Of a stretch of DNA of 64,000 bases, positions 28,329 through 37,758 are shown one piece after another (position 1 is the stretch's first letter; each line of letters starts with the position of its first letter). This DNA comes from Eilatimonas milleporae (GTDB lineage: Bacteria; Pseudomonadota; Alphaproteobacteria; Sphingomonadales; Kordiimonadaceae). Both the position numbers and the translations under genes were made by a program. A model generated the notes under the pieces. That model saw only the letters and a list, made by a program, of their open reading frames with translations. It was not told the DNA's origin and did not search any database. The stretch lies in the NCBI RefSeq assembly GCF_003688555.1, contig NZ_REFR01000009.1, positions 682,001-746,000 of the forward strand, written 5' to 3'.

Positions 28329-29294
28329 ATGAGCACGACAAAACATACCAAATTGCTGATCATCGGGTCCGGCCCGGCCGGCTATACGGCCGCCATCTAC
28401 GCGGCGCGCGCCAGCCTCGACCCCATGATCGTCACCGGCATGCAGGCCGGCGGGCAGCTGACCATCACCACGGACGTGGAAAATTATCCCGGCTTCGCCA
28501 CCGCCGTTCAGGGACCGGACCTGATGGAAGCCATGCGCCAGCAGGCCGAAAATGTCGGCACCGACATCATTTACGACACCATCACCGAAGTGGACCTGAA
28601 AGCCACGCCGAAACGCGCCATCGGCGACAGCGGTACCATCTACACCGCCGATACCGTGGTCATTTCCACCGGTGCGCAGGCAAAATGGCTCGGCCTGGAA
28701 AGCGAACAGGCCTTCAACGGCTACGGCGTCTCGGCCTGTGCCACCTGTGACGGTTTTTTCTACCGGGGCAAGGATGTGGTCGTCGTCGGCGGCGGCAACA
28801 CCGCGGTCGAGGAAGCGCTGTATCTGTCCAATCTGGCGAAAAGCGTGACGCTTCTCCATCGCCGCGATTCCCTGCGCGCGGAAAAAATCCTCCAGAACCG
28901 CCTGTTCAAAACCGAAAACGTGACCGTCAGATGGGACAGCGTTCTGGATGAGGTGGTCGGCACGGACAACCCCAAAAGCGTGACCGGTGTACGGATCAAA
29001 AACACCAAGACCGGCGCGGTCGAGGATTTGGCTGTGGACGGTGTCTTCATCGCCATCGGCCACACACCGTCGACACAGATTTTCAAAGGCCAGCTGCCCA
29101 TGGACGATGAGGGATATATCCTCAAGACGGCCGACAGCACGGCCACCGACATTCCGGGCGTCTACGCCGCCGGCGACGTAACCGACAAGGTTTATCGCCA
29201 GGCCGTGACGGCGGCCGGCATGGGCTGCATGGCCGCGCTGGAAGCGGAGAAATATCTGGCCGCCCTCGAAGACGCCACGGAAGAGGCCGCCTGA
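28329..29294 (+). CDS. trxB: Thioredoxin-disulfide reductase
   Basis: The 321-aa flavoprotein has the FAD-binding GSGPAGYTAAIYAARA at the N-terminus, the redox disulfide CATCDGFF (near residue 138) and the NADPH-binding VVVGGGNTAVEEAL. The closing FAD motif is DIPGVYAAGDVTDKVYRQ. It reduces thioredoxin with NADPH. The start has GGAG nearby. Its position after the peroxiredoxin gene suggests supply of reductant for peroxide removal. Confidence 0.96.
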   Translation: MSTTKHTKLLIIGSGPAGYTAAIYAARASLDPMIVTGMQAGGQLTITTDVENYPGFATAVQGPDLMEAMRQQAENVGTDIIYDTITEVDLKATPKRAIGDSGTIYTADTVVISTGAQAKWLGLESEQAFNGYGVSACATCDGFFYRGKDVVVVGGGNTAVEEALYLSNLAKSVTLLHRRDSLRAEKILQNRLFKTENVTVRWDSVLDEVVGTDNPKSVTGVRIKNTKTGAVEDLAVDGVFIAIGHTPSTQIFKGQLPMDDEGYILKTADSTATDIPGVYAAGDVTDKVYRQAVTAAGMGCMAALEAEKYLAALEDATEEAA

Positions 29295-29355
29295 CAGCCG
29301 ACAGGCCATGGGCTGCTTGGCCCCAATCAGCTCTCAATCCTCCCCCACTGCCCCC

Positions 29356-29378
29356 GCCGGCGCCGTCATGGCGCCGGC
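29356..29378 (+). terminator. Hairpin downstream of trxB
   Basis: GCCGGCGCC and GGCGCCGGC form a perfect 9-bp stem with a five-base loop, 62 bases after the trxB stop. No T-run follows, so Rho-independent action is uncertain. The rest of 29295-29626 carries no gene. Confidence 0.4.
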
Positions 29379-29626
29379 CCCTGCTCCGGGCAACCTGACG
29401 CCCTGACGCCGCATCTTTTATTTCTGCGTTATCCCGTTTACCTGCCGCTGCCGTCTGGAACAGGCATGCCCCAAACGGATGCTTGCCTGTAACCCTGCGG
29501 ACTGGCTATCGTCCTCATCCTGCACAGCCATCGGTCACGGGGACCACCCGAAACCGCGCGCAAAACCCGCAAACGTACCGGGACGGTCCCGGCAGCCCGG
29601 ACCGTCAGGATGGGGAGCAAAACACC

Positions 29627-30526
29627 ATGTCCTTGGATTGGGACAAATTGCGCATTTTTCTGGCCGTCGCCGACTCCGGTTCCTTCACCAGCGCCGGCGC
29701 ACGCCTGAACAGCAGCCAGTCGGCGGTCAGCCGCCAGATAAAAACCCTGGAAGACAGCCTGAACACCGCCTTGTTCACGCGCCATGCCCGTGGCCTGGTC
29801 CTGACACAGGAAGGGGAAAGCCTTTACAAGACCGCCCGTGACATTCACCACAACATCGAGGAGGTGGAACGCAGCCTCAGCGAATCGCGGGAACGCCCCT
29901 CCGGCCTGCTCAGGGTGACGACCATGGTCACCTTCGGCGCCATATGGCTGACCCCGCACCTGAAACAGTTCATGGACACCTATCCGGACATCGATCTGCA
30001 ACTGATCCTCGACGATGACGATCTGGACCTGGCCGCCGGTGAGGCCGATATCGCCATCCGTCTGCACGATCCGGAACAAAGCGATCTGATCGCCCGGCCG
30101 CTCGCCACTTTTCATGCCCATATCTATGCAAGTCCGGAATACCTGGACCGGCGCGGCACCCCGGTCACATTACAGGATCTGGACAGCCATGACATCGTCA
30201 CCTACGGCACCACCACCATATCCACCATCCGGGACCTGAACCTGATCTCGCATATCGGGCGCACCAGCACCCCGCGTGAGGCACGGCTTCAGGTCAACAA
30301 CATGTACGGCATCCTCCATGCGGTCGAAGCCGGCATGGGCATCGCCATCCTGCCTGATTATCTGGTGCATAACAGGCGGCGCCTGGTACGGATTCTGCCC
30401 GATGTGGACATCGCCTCCTACAACAGTTTCTTCTGCTATCCACCCGAATTGCGCGGGTCTCTCAGGGTCACTCTGCTGCGGGATTTCCTGGCGCGCCAGC
30501 TCCGGGCGGAAAGCAATCTGTTCTGA
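29627..30526 (+). CDS. LysR-family transcriptional regulator
   Basis: The 299-aa product begins with a LysR winged HTH (DWDKLRIFLAVADSGSFTSAGARL, then SQSAVSRQIKTLEDSL). A periplasmic-binding-type effector domain follows (SGLLRVTTMVTFGAIWL onward). It starts at ATG 29627 behind GGGGAG; the longer open frame is non-coding. Its position downstream of trxB is commonly seen in alphaproteobacteria. No target or inducer can be read from the sequence. Confidence 0.92.
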   Translation: MSLDWDKLRIFLAVADSGSFTSAGARLNSSQSAVSRQIKTLEDSLNTALFTRHARGLVLTQEGESLYKTARDIHHNIEEVERSLSESRERPSGLLRVTTMVTFGAIWLTPHLKQFMDTYPDIDLQLILDDDDLDLAAGEADIAIRLHDPEQSDLIARPLATFHAHIYASPEYLDRRGTPVTLQDLDSHDIVTYGTTTISTIRDLNLISHIGRTSTPREARLQVNNMYGILHAVEAGMGIAILPDYLVHNRRRLVRILPDVDIASYNSFFCYPPELRGSLRVTLLRDFLARQLRAESNLF

Positions 30527-30717
30527 CCGAAAGGCCGCCATGCAGGGTCGGTTCCATATGGCCTATACACCCGCACCATCCGACAAAGGCCATGCAATGA
30601 ATGCATGGCTGGCGTGATCAATTCATGGGTTCTCCCAAGTATCCGACATCCTTATATATCATAGGCGAACGCTGCACTGCAGCAGACTTGATGACGCTAG
30701 TTTTGAGTATCGTCATT

Positions 30718-30846
30718 ACGAGCCGGCCCCGGGGTACCTCCCCTCCCCCCTACTTCCCACCCGGGGCCGGCTTAAAAACTCTGCGGTGCAGCGCGCGAAC
30801 CTCCCAATCGTTACTTTCAAAGCCCCGGTTTCCGGGGCTTTCTTTC
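30718..30846 (+). ncRNA. Candidate small RNA with C-rich anti-Shine-Dalgarno loops and intrinsic terminator
   Basis: A 500-bp gap without a gene holds three structured parts. First is a 13-bp perfect stem (30721-30733 with 30760-30772), whose 26-nt loop is almost all pyrimidine and has two CCTCC motifs. Next is a less structured stretch with ACCTCCC at 30799-30805. Last is an intrinsic terminator (AAAGCCCCGG/CCGGGGCTTT, 30819-30841) followed by TCTTTCT. Exposed CCUCC loops plus a terminator are the mark of alphaproteobacterial anti-SD small RNAs such as the alpha-r14 and CcsR types. Transcript limits are guessed. A processed 3' UTR of the LysR gene is the alternative. Confidence 0.6.
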
Positions 30847-31026
30847 TGTCTGAAGCAAACATGGATTGATAAGAGCGCGATGTGATGGCGGCGCTGGCCA
30901 CCGACGGACGGCTTTGCGCCGGTGCTGATGCCCGATCGGTCTCGTATACCGCCGTGTACGCAGATAGGCCGCTTTTCCCCATATCCTCTCTTTGGAAAGG
31001 CGCCCTGTCCTCAACCGCCTTTCGCC

Positions 31027-31899
31027 TCAGTCGTCTCCGGCCAGGGCGCGGCCTCTGTCGCGGGCGGCACGGACGGCCTGCCTGACAAGGGGGGCCAGAC
31101 TGTCCGCAGCCATCAGAACATCCAGCGCCGCCGCCGTGGTGCCGCCCGGGCTTGTAACCTCGTCGCGCAGTGTCGCGGCGGGTTTGGAAGGGTCCGCATC
31201 CATCAGACAAGCGGCACCGATCACCGTCTGGCGGGCCAGAAGATCGGCGCTCTCGGGATCAAGCCCCACATCGCGCGCCGCAGCGGCAAGGCATTCGACG
31301 AAATAGAACACATAGGCCGGCCCGCTGCCGGAGACCGCCGTCACACTGTCCATCAACGCCTCATCGGCGATCCAGACGGTTTTGCCGACGGCCCCCATCA
31401 GCGCCCCGGCAAGCTGTTTATCCCCGGCGTCGCAGCCGGGCCCGACAAGACCCGTCATTCCCTGGCCGACGGCGGCCGGCGTATTGGGCATGGCCCGGAT
31501 CAGCCTCGGACGGTCAGAAAGCCCAGGTGCAGTCCCGGAAACAGTCCCAGCGGAAAGCCCGGCGGCCAGACTGGCAAGCGTCGTGCCCGCCGCGACTGAA
31601 ATGACCAGCGTTTCCGGTCCCAGAAGGGCTGCCAACCCCGGCAGCACCGTCCCCATGATTTGCGGCTTGACGGCGATCACGGCCGTGCGCGGGACAGACA
31701 TGGCGGCAAGCCCTTCGGGAGACGCCGCCCAATGTTCGCCCGGCACGTCCGGCAGTGCGGACCGATCGCACGCGGGGTCCAGCACCCACAACGCATCGCT
31801 TGTCAGCCCCCGTGCCAGCCACCCGGCGGCCAGTGCCTGCCCCATCCGGCCGCAACCGACCAGCAGAAGCGGCATATCCGGCGAAAACTGTTCGAACAT
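31027..31899 (-). CDS. proC: Pyrroline-5-carboxylate reductase
   Basis: The 290-aa enzyme has the NADPH-binding LLLVGCGRMGQALAAGWL at the N-terminus. The family's signature near residue 215 reads VSGSGPAYVFYFVE, followed by AARDVGL and a VTSPGGTTAAALDVL motif. It makes proline from pyrroline-5-carboxylate. ATG 31899 has GAGGAGG seven bases upstream and is clearly better than the longer frame from 31935. The gene converges on the candidate small RNA. Confidence 0.94.
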   Translation of the reverse strand: MFEQFSPDMPLLLVGCGRMGQALAAGWLARGLTSDALWVLDPACDRSALPDVPGEHWAASPEGLAAMSVPRTAVIAVKPQIMGTVLPGLAALLGPETLVISVAAGTTLASLAAGLSAGTVSGTAPGLSDRPRLIRAMPNTPAAVGQGMTGLVGPGCDAGDKQLAGALMGAVGKTVWIADEALMDSVTAVSGSGPAYVFYFVECLAAAARDVGLDPESADLLARQTVIGAACLMDADPSKPAATLRDEVTSPGGTTAAALDVLMAADSLAPLVRQAVRAARDRGRALAGDD

Positions 31900-31995
31900 A
31901 AACACGGCCTCCTCTTCGCTGGGGAACGGCCGCAAACGGCGCGGACGTTCCCTCTGCCCGGCTTATCCGTCATCGGCATCCAAAACGCCACAGAC

Positions 31996-32027
31996 AAAAA
32001 AGAAGCGGCCCGCGAAAGCCGCTTCTT
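31996..32027 (-). terminator. Rho-independent terminator of the YbjN gene
   Basis: On the minus strand GAAGCGGC and GCCGCTTC form an 8-bp stem followed by six T. It ends the gene at 32116-32628 before proC. Confidence 0.85.
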
Positions 32028-32115
32028 CCATTGGCAGACTGGATACTCCGAACAGGTCGGTACCCGTCACCGTGCTGTCCGGCCCGGCAGACAGCCGGTC
32101 AAGGACAGGAAGTCG

Positions 32116-32628
32116 TCAGGCGTTGCCCATACAGTCCAGCATGGCCGCCTCGATCGCCTCTTCCGGGGTTTTGCCACCCCACATGACGAACTGGAAAACG
32201 GGATAAAAACGCTCTGACTCGCCAAGCGCGGTTTCAATCATGGTGATCACATGATCCTGGGAAATGGCGCCGAAAATCGGGTCATTGGCCAGGCTGGCAT
32301 GACGGAACAGCAGGGCATCCTCCTCGGCCCAATATTCAAAATGCCCGATCCACAGACGCTCATTGATCAGGCCGATGGACTTATAGATCATGTCGCGGCG
32401 TGCCGGCGGCACTTTCAGATCAAACAGACAGGCGAATTGAAGGGTTTTAAAGTCGTCTCGCCAGAAAAGGCGGAATTGAAGATCGGTATATTCCCCTGAC
32501 AGGAAAAGCGTCAGCTCGTCATCACTGTGTCGCTCATAGCTCCATTCATTGGTTCCGGCGAGCTCTTCAGCCATGTCCACTGGATTAGCGGTATAAGCTT
32601 CGCTATGCCCGGTATTCAATGTTGTCAT
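32116..32628 (-). CDS. YbjN domain-containing protein
   Basis: The 170-aa soluble protein matches the alphaproteobacterial YbjN family (WSYERHSDDELTLFL, then LFWRDDFKTLQFACLFDLKVP and INERLWIGHFEYW). The fold resembles type III secretion chaperones, and the family is linked to stress tolerance without a defined reaction. It starts at ATG 32628 behind GGGGAAA. It lies upstream of proC on the same strand but has its own terminator, so the two are separate units. The 290 bases before it hold no gene. Confidence 0.85.
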   Translation of the reverse strand: MTTLNTGHSEAYTANPVDMAEELAGTNEWSYERHSDDELTLFLSGEYTDLQFRLFWRDDFKTLQFACLFDLKVPPARRDMIYKSIGLINERLWIGHFEYWAEEDALLFRHASLANDPIFGAISQDHVITMIETALGESERFYPVFQFVMWGGKTPEEAIEAAMLDCMGNA

Positions 32629-32918
32629 TGCGTTTCCCCTGGAGAGATCCGCCGGGCTATAGGAGACCGGCAGATCAAGTTGCGCCGGTCTGCGTTATCG
32701 CTTTTGAACCAGAGTCACTGTATCTGGCTTCCCTGCTAATAACGAATACCATATTTAGCGTGCCATCACTGAGTAGACGGCGCAAGGGTGAAGTTGTCTC
32801 ATTTTGCAGGCAACATGGCATTCTCCGCAGAATGTCACAGAGTCGCCCGGCCCAATTCCTGACTCATTTCAGAGTCTTAAAAGACGGCCTTGAAGCAGGG
32901 GGTCGGCTTTGATTTTTT

Positions 32919-33263
32919 TCATGAATCTTTTGTGGCCGGTTTCGTTTTGCGAGACGCCGCCGGTTTCCGGGCCGATGCGGTGGCCCGTTTCGGCTTTGCC
33001 TCCGCCGGTTTCGCCGATGTGGTCCGGGCCGCTTTCAGGCTGTCGATCTCGGCGCGCAGGGCATCATTTTCCGCACGGGCCTTTTCCACCATGGCCTTGA
33101 CCGTTTCAAACTCATCGCGGGTGACAAGGTCCATCCCGTCAAGCTGACGCTGCAACCAGGCACGGAACGTCTCTTCCATCTCACTGCGCGCGCTGTTCAT
33201 GGCACCTGCTGCATTGCTCGCCAGCTTGGCCAGATCGTCGAAAAAGGGGTGATTGGTCTGCAT
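32919..33263 (-). CDS. UbiK/YqiC-family accessory factor (BMFP)
   Basis: The 114-aa protein has the family core MQTNHPFFDDLAKLASNAAG, a membrane-associating amphipathic start, then the coiled coil FRAWLQRQLDGMDLVTRDEFE and VKAMVEKARAENDAL. UbiK assists ubiquinone synthesis with UbiJ. The C-terminal 40 residues are a basic Ala/Lys/Pro/Thr tail not seen in E. coli UbiK. ATG 33263 follows GAGGAGAG; the longer frame is non-coding. Confidence 0.82.
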   Translation of the reverse strand: MQTNHPFFDDLAKLASNAAGAMNSARSEMEETFRAWLQRQLDGMDLVTRDEFETVKAMVEKARAENDALRAEIDSLKAARTTSAKPAEAKPKRATASARKPAASRKTKPATKDS

Positions 33264-33698
33264 CCGCTCTCTCCTCGATAAACCCGTATGGCCGTTTTCC
33301 AAAACGCTGTCGCGGAAAACGGCCCCTGATACGCATATGAGGCACCATTGCCGCGAATGCAATGGCCGCCACTCAGAATGCCCCGTCTCGCCGCGATCGT
33401 CACTCTGCGGTCTTCCCTAAAGAAGATCTTACCTGTAAGCGATCTTGCAAGGCAGTGCGCGGGACTTCACCCGATCGTGCGCTTGACACGGCGCCCGGCA
33501 GCCTCAAGATGGGCGCCGTTCCGGCCATACCGGCCACCGTTTTGCCGGCTGTGCTTTTCCGGCAGGCCACACCGGCCCGCCGGAAGGACGGGGTCAGGTG
33601 CCGCCTCCATGCAGGGCTGGATTTTGTCAAAGAAACGGCCTTATCGCGCAAGAGCGGGCTTCTGCGGGGGCGAGGGTTCGCCACGACTGGGATGATAG
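33264..33698. other. 435-bp intergenic region between the divergent UbiK-like and lgt genes
   Basis: No gene is supported here. TTGACA at 33483-33488 with CAAGAT 16 bases later is a possible promoter for lgt. Confidence 0.4.
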
Positions 33699-34535
33699 AT
33701 GATTGAAATTCTGGCAGGCCTGACGGCAACCACCGCCGCCCTTCCCTACCCCGAGATCGATCCCGTCCTGATACGGATCGGTCCGCTGGTGATCCGCTGG
33801 TATTCGCTGGCCTATCTTGCCGGACTGCTGTTCGGCTGGTGGTATATCAAGCGGCTGGCCCGCAAACCCGGGGCGCCGATGTCGCCGCAGCATGTGGACG
33901 ACTTCCTCACCTGGGCGGTGATCGGCGTCGTCGGCGGCGGGCGCCTGGGTTATGTCCTGTTCTACAATCTGCCGAAATATCTGGCCGATCCGCTCGCCGT
34001 TCTGCGCCTGTGGGACGGCGGCATGTCTTTTCACGGCGGACTGATCGGTGTGATCCTCGCCGTCATTCTGTTTTGCCGCCGCAACAATCTGGACCTGTGG
34101 AAAGTGTCCGACGCCGTGGCCACCGTTGCTCCGCTTGGACTGTTTTTGGGACGGATCGCCAATTTCATCAATGGCGAGCTGTGGGGCCGGGCAACCGATG
34201 TGCCGTGGGCCATGGTGTTTCCCGGCGACCCGCTCGGACTGCCCCGCCATCCAAGCCAGCTTTATGAAGCGTTCGGCGAGGGCTTGCTGTTGCTGGTCCT
34301 GTTGATGAGCCTGTATAATTTCACCGATCTCAGACGGCGCTGGCCGGGCTTCATCGCCGGGCTGTTTTTCATGGGCTATGGCCTTGCCCGCCTGCTGGTG
34401 GAATTCGTCCGCGAGCCGGATGCCCATCTCGGTCTGATGGCGGGCATTTCCCGTGGGCAGCTGCTCAGCATCCCGATGTTGCTGTTCGCCCTGTGGCTGA
34501 TGACACGCCGCCATCCGGGCAAAGCGGCCTCCTGA
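33699..34535 (+). CDS. lgt: Prolipoprotein diacylglyceryl transferase
   Basis: The 278-aa inner-membrane protein has multiple TM segments and the Lgt hallmark GRIANFINGELWGR (near residue 150). It also has the early LVIRWYSLAYLAGLL, GGMSFHGGLIG (containing the essential His) and the late GLARLLVEFVREPD. It moves the diacylglyceryl group from phosphatidylglycerol to the Cys of lipoprotein precursors. It heads a run of genes with the methyltransferase and pgeF (gaps of 15 and 4 bases), which are probably one operon. Confidence 0.96.
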   Translation: MIEILAGLTATTAALPYPEIDPVLIRIGPLVIRWYSLAYLAGLLFGWWYIKRLARKPGAPMSPQHVDDFLTWAVIGVVGGGRLGYVLFYNLPKYLADPLAVLRLWDGGMSFHGGLIGVILAVILFCRRNNLDLWKVSDAVATVAPLGLFLGRIANFINGELWGRATDVPWAMVFPGDPLGLPRHPSQLYEAFGEGLLLLVLLMSLYNFTDLRRRWPGFIAGLFFMGYGLARLLVEFVREPDAHLGLMAGISRGQLLSIPMLLFALWLMTRRHPGKAAS

Positions 34536-34550
34536 CCGAAAAGGCGGGAC

Positions 34551-35630
34551 ATGCCCATGACCCCCTTGAAAAAGCGGCTGATCCGGCAGATCGCAACCAC
34601 CGGGCCGATAACCCTGGCCGATTACATGGCGGCCTGCCTGCTTGATCCACGCCACGGATATTACAGCACCGCCCCCGTCTTCGGCGCGGATGGGGATTTC
34701 ATCACGGCCCCCGACATCAGCCAGATGTTCGGCGAGATGATCGGCCTGTGGTGCACGGACCGCTGGCGCGCCATGGGCAGCCCGGACACCCTGCGGATGA
34801 TCGAACTGGGACCGGGACGCGGGACCCTTATGGCCGACATGCTGCGGACCGCGCGCCGGATTGCCGGCTTTCATGACGCGATCACCGTCCATTTTATCGA
34901 ACGGGGCGCGGCCCGACGGAACGAACAAAGCGCCGCCGTTCCGTCCGCCACCTGGCATGACAGCCTGAACGGCGTGCCGGACGGGCCCTGCCTGATCGTC
35001 GCCAACGAATTTTTCGATGCCCTGCCCATCCATCAGTTCGAAAAACAGGGGGATATCTGGCAGGAACGTCGCGTGGCGGCGGATGGGGATCGCCTGGGCT
35101 GGACACTGACGGCCCCAGGACCGCAACTGGCGCTTCTGGCGCCCGGTCTTGACGACGCGCCCGCAGGCAGCATTGCCGAGGTCTGCCCGGCGGGTCTGTC
35201 CATCGTCGGGCAGATCGCGGACCGGCTGAAACGGTATCCCGGCTGCGCCCTGATCATCGACTACGGACACAGCGTGTCCGCCACCGGCGACACCTTTCAG
35301 GCTGTCAGCGGCCATGCCTATGCGGACCCGTTCGACGCACCGGGACAGGCGGACCTCACCGCCCATGTGGATTTCGCCGCCCTGCGGCGGGCCGCCCTTC
35401 AACGCGGTATCGAGGCCCCGCCACCAACGGAACAGGGGACGTTTCTTATGACCCTTGGCATCGGCGAACGGGCCGTCCGCCTGTCCGAAGGCCAGGACAC
35501 GGAACGGCAGGCCCGGCTTCTGGCGGACCTGAAACGCCTGACCGCCCCCGATCAGATGGGTACCCTGTTCAAAGTGCTGGCACTGGCAACGGACGGCCTT
35601 GCCCCGCCCCCCGGCTTTGGGCCAAGCTGA
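34551..35630 (+). CDS. NDUFAF7/MidA-type (DUF185) SAM-dependent methyltransferase
   Basis: The 359-aa protein opens with TPLKKRLIRQIATTGPITLADYM, then DPRHGYYSTAPVFGADGDFITAPDISQMFGEM cut by the family's conserved turns, and a SAM-binding RMIELGPGRGTLMADML. The mitochondrial homologue NDUFAF7 methylates an Arg of complex I subunit NDUFS2; the bacterial role is presumed similar. It lies between lgt and pgeF, the conserved alphaproteobacterial order, 15 bases after lgt. Confidence 0.92.
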   Translation: MPMTPLKKRLIRQIATTGPITLADYMAACLLDPRHGYYSTAPVFGADGDFITAPDISQMFGEMIGLWCTDRWRAMGSPDTLRMIELGPGRGTLMADMLRTARRIAGFHDAITVHFIERGAARRNEQSAAVPSATWHDSLNGVPDGPCLIVANEFFDALPIHQFEKQGDIWQERRVAADGDRLGWTLTAPGPQLALLAPGLDDAPAGSIAEVCPAGLSIVGQIADRLKRYPGCALIIDYGHSVSATGDTFQAVSGHAYADPFDAPGQADLTAHVDFAALRRAALQRGIEAPPPTEQGTFLMTLGIGERAVRLSEGQDTERQARLLADLKRLTAPDQMGTLFKVLALATDGLAPPPGFGPS

Positions 35631-35634
35631 CGAC

Positions 35635-36411
35635 ATGACCCGGACACGCACGGTTCCGCATCTGGCCACTCCCTTTATGGAATGCCCTCACGGGTTTTTC
35701 GGGCGGCGGGGGGGCACGTCACGGGGGGTGTATGACAGTCTCAATTGCGGGCCCGGCTCCGCCGATATACCGGCGCGGATTGCCGAAAACCGGCGCATCG
35801 CAGCCAATTGCCTGTCCGGGGGACGGGACACACCGTTGCTCAGCCTGTATCAGGTGCATGGTGACCGGGCCGTCACGGTGCAAAAGGACTGGGCCGGTGA
35901 CCGCCCCCAAGCCGATGGCATGGTCACGGACCGGCCCGGCCTGATCCTCGGCATTCTGACGGCGGACTGCGCCCCGGTGCTGCTGCACGACCCGGCCGCC
36001 GGCGTCATCGGCGCCGCCCATGCAGGCTGGAAGGGCGCGCTTACCGGCATTCTCGAGGCCACGGCGGATGCCATGATGTCCCTGGGTGCCACGCGGGAGA
36101 ACATTCGCGCCGCTATCGGACCGGCGATTTCCCAGACCAGCTATGAAGTGGGCCGCGACATGCACGCGGCGGTTCTGAAATGCGATTCGCAGGCTGCGGA
36201 CCACTTTGCGGACGGCCGCGATGAGGATCATTTCCAGTTCGATCTGGAAGGGTACGCTGCCCGCCGGCTGAAGGCTGCGGGTGTCACCCGCATCTGGTGC
36301 GCCGGGATCGATACCTATCAAAACGGCGATTATTTTTCCTATCGTCGGTGCACGCATCGGGGCGAAACCGATTATGGCCGGCAGGTTTCCGCCATCATGA
36401 TCGCACCATAG
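35635..36411 (+). CDS. pgeF: Peptidoglycan editing factor PgeF (YfiH/DUF152, laccase-domain family)
   Basis: The 258-aa product has the YfiH zinc-binding residues: CPHGFFGRRGGTSRG, LYQVHGDRAV, TADCAPVLLHD, AAHAGWKG and CAGIDTYQN. PgeF removes misincorporated residues from peptidoglycan precursors; members were formerly called multicopper polyphenol oxidases or laccases. ATG 35635 is four bases after the methyltransferase stop, so translation is likely coupled. Confidence 0.92.
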   Translation: MTRTRTVPHLATPFMECPHGFFGRRGGTSRGVYDSLNCGPGSADIPARIAENRRIAANCLSGGRDTPLLSLYQVHGDRAVTVQKDWAGDRPQADGMVTDRPGLILGILTADCAPVLLHDPAAGVIGAAHAGWKGALTGILEATADAMMSLGATRENIRAAIGPAISQTSYEVGRDMHAAVLKCDSQAADHFADGRDEDHFQFDLEGYAARRLKAAGVTRIWCAGIDTYQNGDYFSYRRCTHRGETDYGRQVSAIMIAP

Positions 36412-36529
36412 ATTCGCGGCGCCGGAACTGCCCGGCGTCTTCGGCAATTCCGTCCCGGCCGACGAGGGCGCCGGCCGCGCGGCCGGACTTTACAAAAGGG
36501 GGCGGGCACTGCTAGACCCGCTTGCGCGC

Positions 36530-36546
36530 GTGGACCGACGGTCCAC
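36530..36546. repeat. 7-bp perfect inverted repeat upstream of prs
   Basis: GTGGACC-GAC-GGTCCAC is a perfect palindrome about 120 bases before the prs start. A further perfect 16-bp palindrome, CCGGCCGCGCGGCCGG, lies at 36471-36486. Either could be an operator or part of the pgeF 3' end. Confidence 0.4.
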
Positions 36547-36667
36547 GGGATAACTGGCGAAACCGTCCGGCCGGCACGGCTTGACCTTTCCGCCGCTTGG
36601 GGATGAAAAGCCGGCGTGGTCCGCACTCTCGGGGCACAGACCGGCCGGGGTACACGGAGACCAGGGC

Positions 36668-37606
36668 ATGGGCATGAAAATTCTGTCCGGCAACGCCAAC
36701 CCGGAGCTTGCCGAAGCGATTGCCGCCTATCTGAACATGCCGCTGACCAAGGCAAAGGTCACACGCTTCTCGGACGAGGAAGTCTTCGTCGAAATCCATG
36801 AAAATGTCCGGGGAGAAGACGTTTTTCTCATTCAGCCAACCCACTATCCCGCCAATGACAATATGATGGAACTGCTGGTCTGCATCGACGCCCTGAAACG
36901 CGCGTCGGCACGGCGGATTACAGCGGTCATTCCCTATTACGGATACGCCCGCCAGGACCGTAAACCAGGACCGCGAACACCCATCTCAGCCAAGCTGGTC
37001 GCCAATCTGATCACCACGGCGGGGGCCGACCGCGTTTTGACCATCGATCTGCATGCCGGCCAGATCCAGGGCTTCTTCGATATCCCGACCGATAATCTCT
37101 ATGCCATGCCGGTGCTGGTCCGGGACATGAAGGAAAAATTCACCGACAAACGGCTGATGATCGTCAGCCCGGATGTGGGCGGCGTGGTGCGTGCCCGTGC
37201 CTATGCCAAACGGGTGGACGCACCCATCGCCATCATCGACAAACGCCGCGAGCGCGCCGGCGTGTCGGAGGTCATGAATATCGTCGGCGACGTGGAAGGG
37301 TATCACTGCGTGCTGGTGGACGATATCGTCGACAGTGCCGGCACCCTGTGCAATGCCGTGCAGGCACTGATGGATACCGGCGCGGAATCGGTGTCCGCCT
37401 ATGTGGCCCACGGCGTGCTGTCGGGCCCGGCGCTGGAACGGATCGATGCCAGCAATATGACCGAACTGGTCATCACGGACAGCATCCGGCCCACCGACGG
37501 TGTCCGCGCGGCGGAAAAAATCCGCGTCGTCAGCGTCGCCCCCCTTCTGGCCGAGGCGATGAACCGCATCGCCCACGAGACCAGTGTTTCCAGCCTGTTC
37601 GACTAA
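36668..37606 (+). CDS. prs: Ribose-phosphate pyrophosphokinase
   Basis: The 312-aa enzyme begins [19 protein letters not shown]. It has the ATP-binding [15 protein letters not shown], a [14 protein letters not shown] motif and the PRPP signature [15 protein letters not shown] (near residue 218). It makes PRPP for purine, pyrimidine, His and Trp synthesis. ATG 36668 has GGAG about ten bases upstream; ATG 36674 is an alternative. A terminator overlaps its stop codon. Confidence 0.96.
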   Translation: MGMKILSGNANPELAEAIAAYLNMPLTKAKVTRFSDEEVFVEIHENVRGEDVFLIQPTHYPANDNMMELLVCIDALKRASARRITAVIPYYGYARQDRKPGPRTPISAKLVANLITTAGADRVLTIDLHAGQIQGFFDIPTDNLYAMPVLVRDMKEKFTDKRLMIVSPDVGGVVRARAYAKRVDAPIAIIDKRRERAGVSEVMNIVGDVEGYHCVLVDDIVDSAGTLCNAVQALMDTGAESVSAYVAHGVLSGPALERIDASNMTELVITDSIRPTDGVRAAEKIRVVSVAPLLAEAMNRIAHETSVSSLFD

Positions 37607-37640
37607 ACGGCGCCCCGCCGAACAGGACGCCGTTTCGTTT
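37605..37640 (+). terminator. Terminator overlapping the prs stop codon
   Basis: AAACGGCG (37605-37612) pairs with CGCCGTTT (37628-37635), followed by CGTTT. The A-arm overlaps the end of the prs stop codon TAA. Confidence 0.55.
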
Positions 37641-37758
37641 GAGCAACCCGTCACATGCGCGAGCATATGACAGCGAGTGCCGGGCTGCTGATAGCTGTCT
37701 CGGCCAAGTGACCGTCAAGTGACAGAACCGGGTGCCAACACAGTACTCATCCGCGTCC

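Noticed and set aside
30601-30720. Possible tRNA or other structured RNA before the candidate small RNA
   Set aside because: No cloverleaf could be formed and no known RNA motif was recognised.
33627-35669. A 680-aa minus-strand open frame opposite lgt and the methyltransferase
   Set aside because: It is an antisense shadow. Both plus-strand genes are unambiguous and the frame has no recognisable motif.
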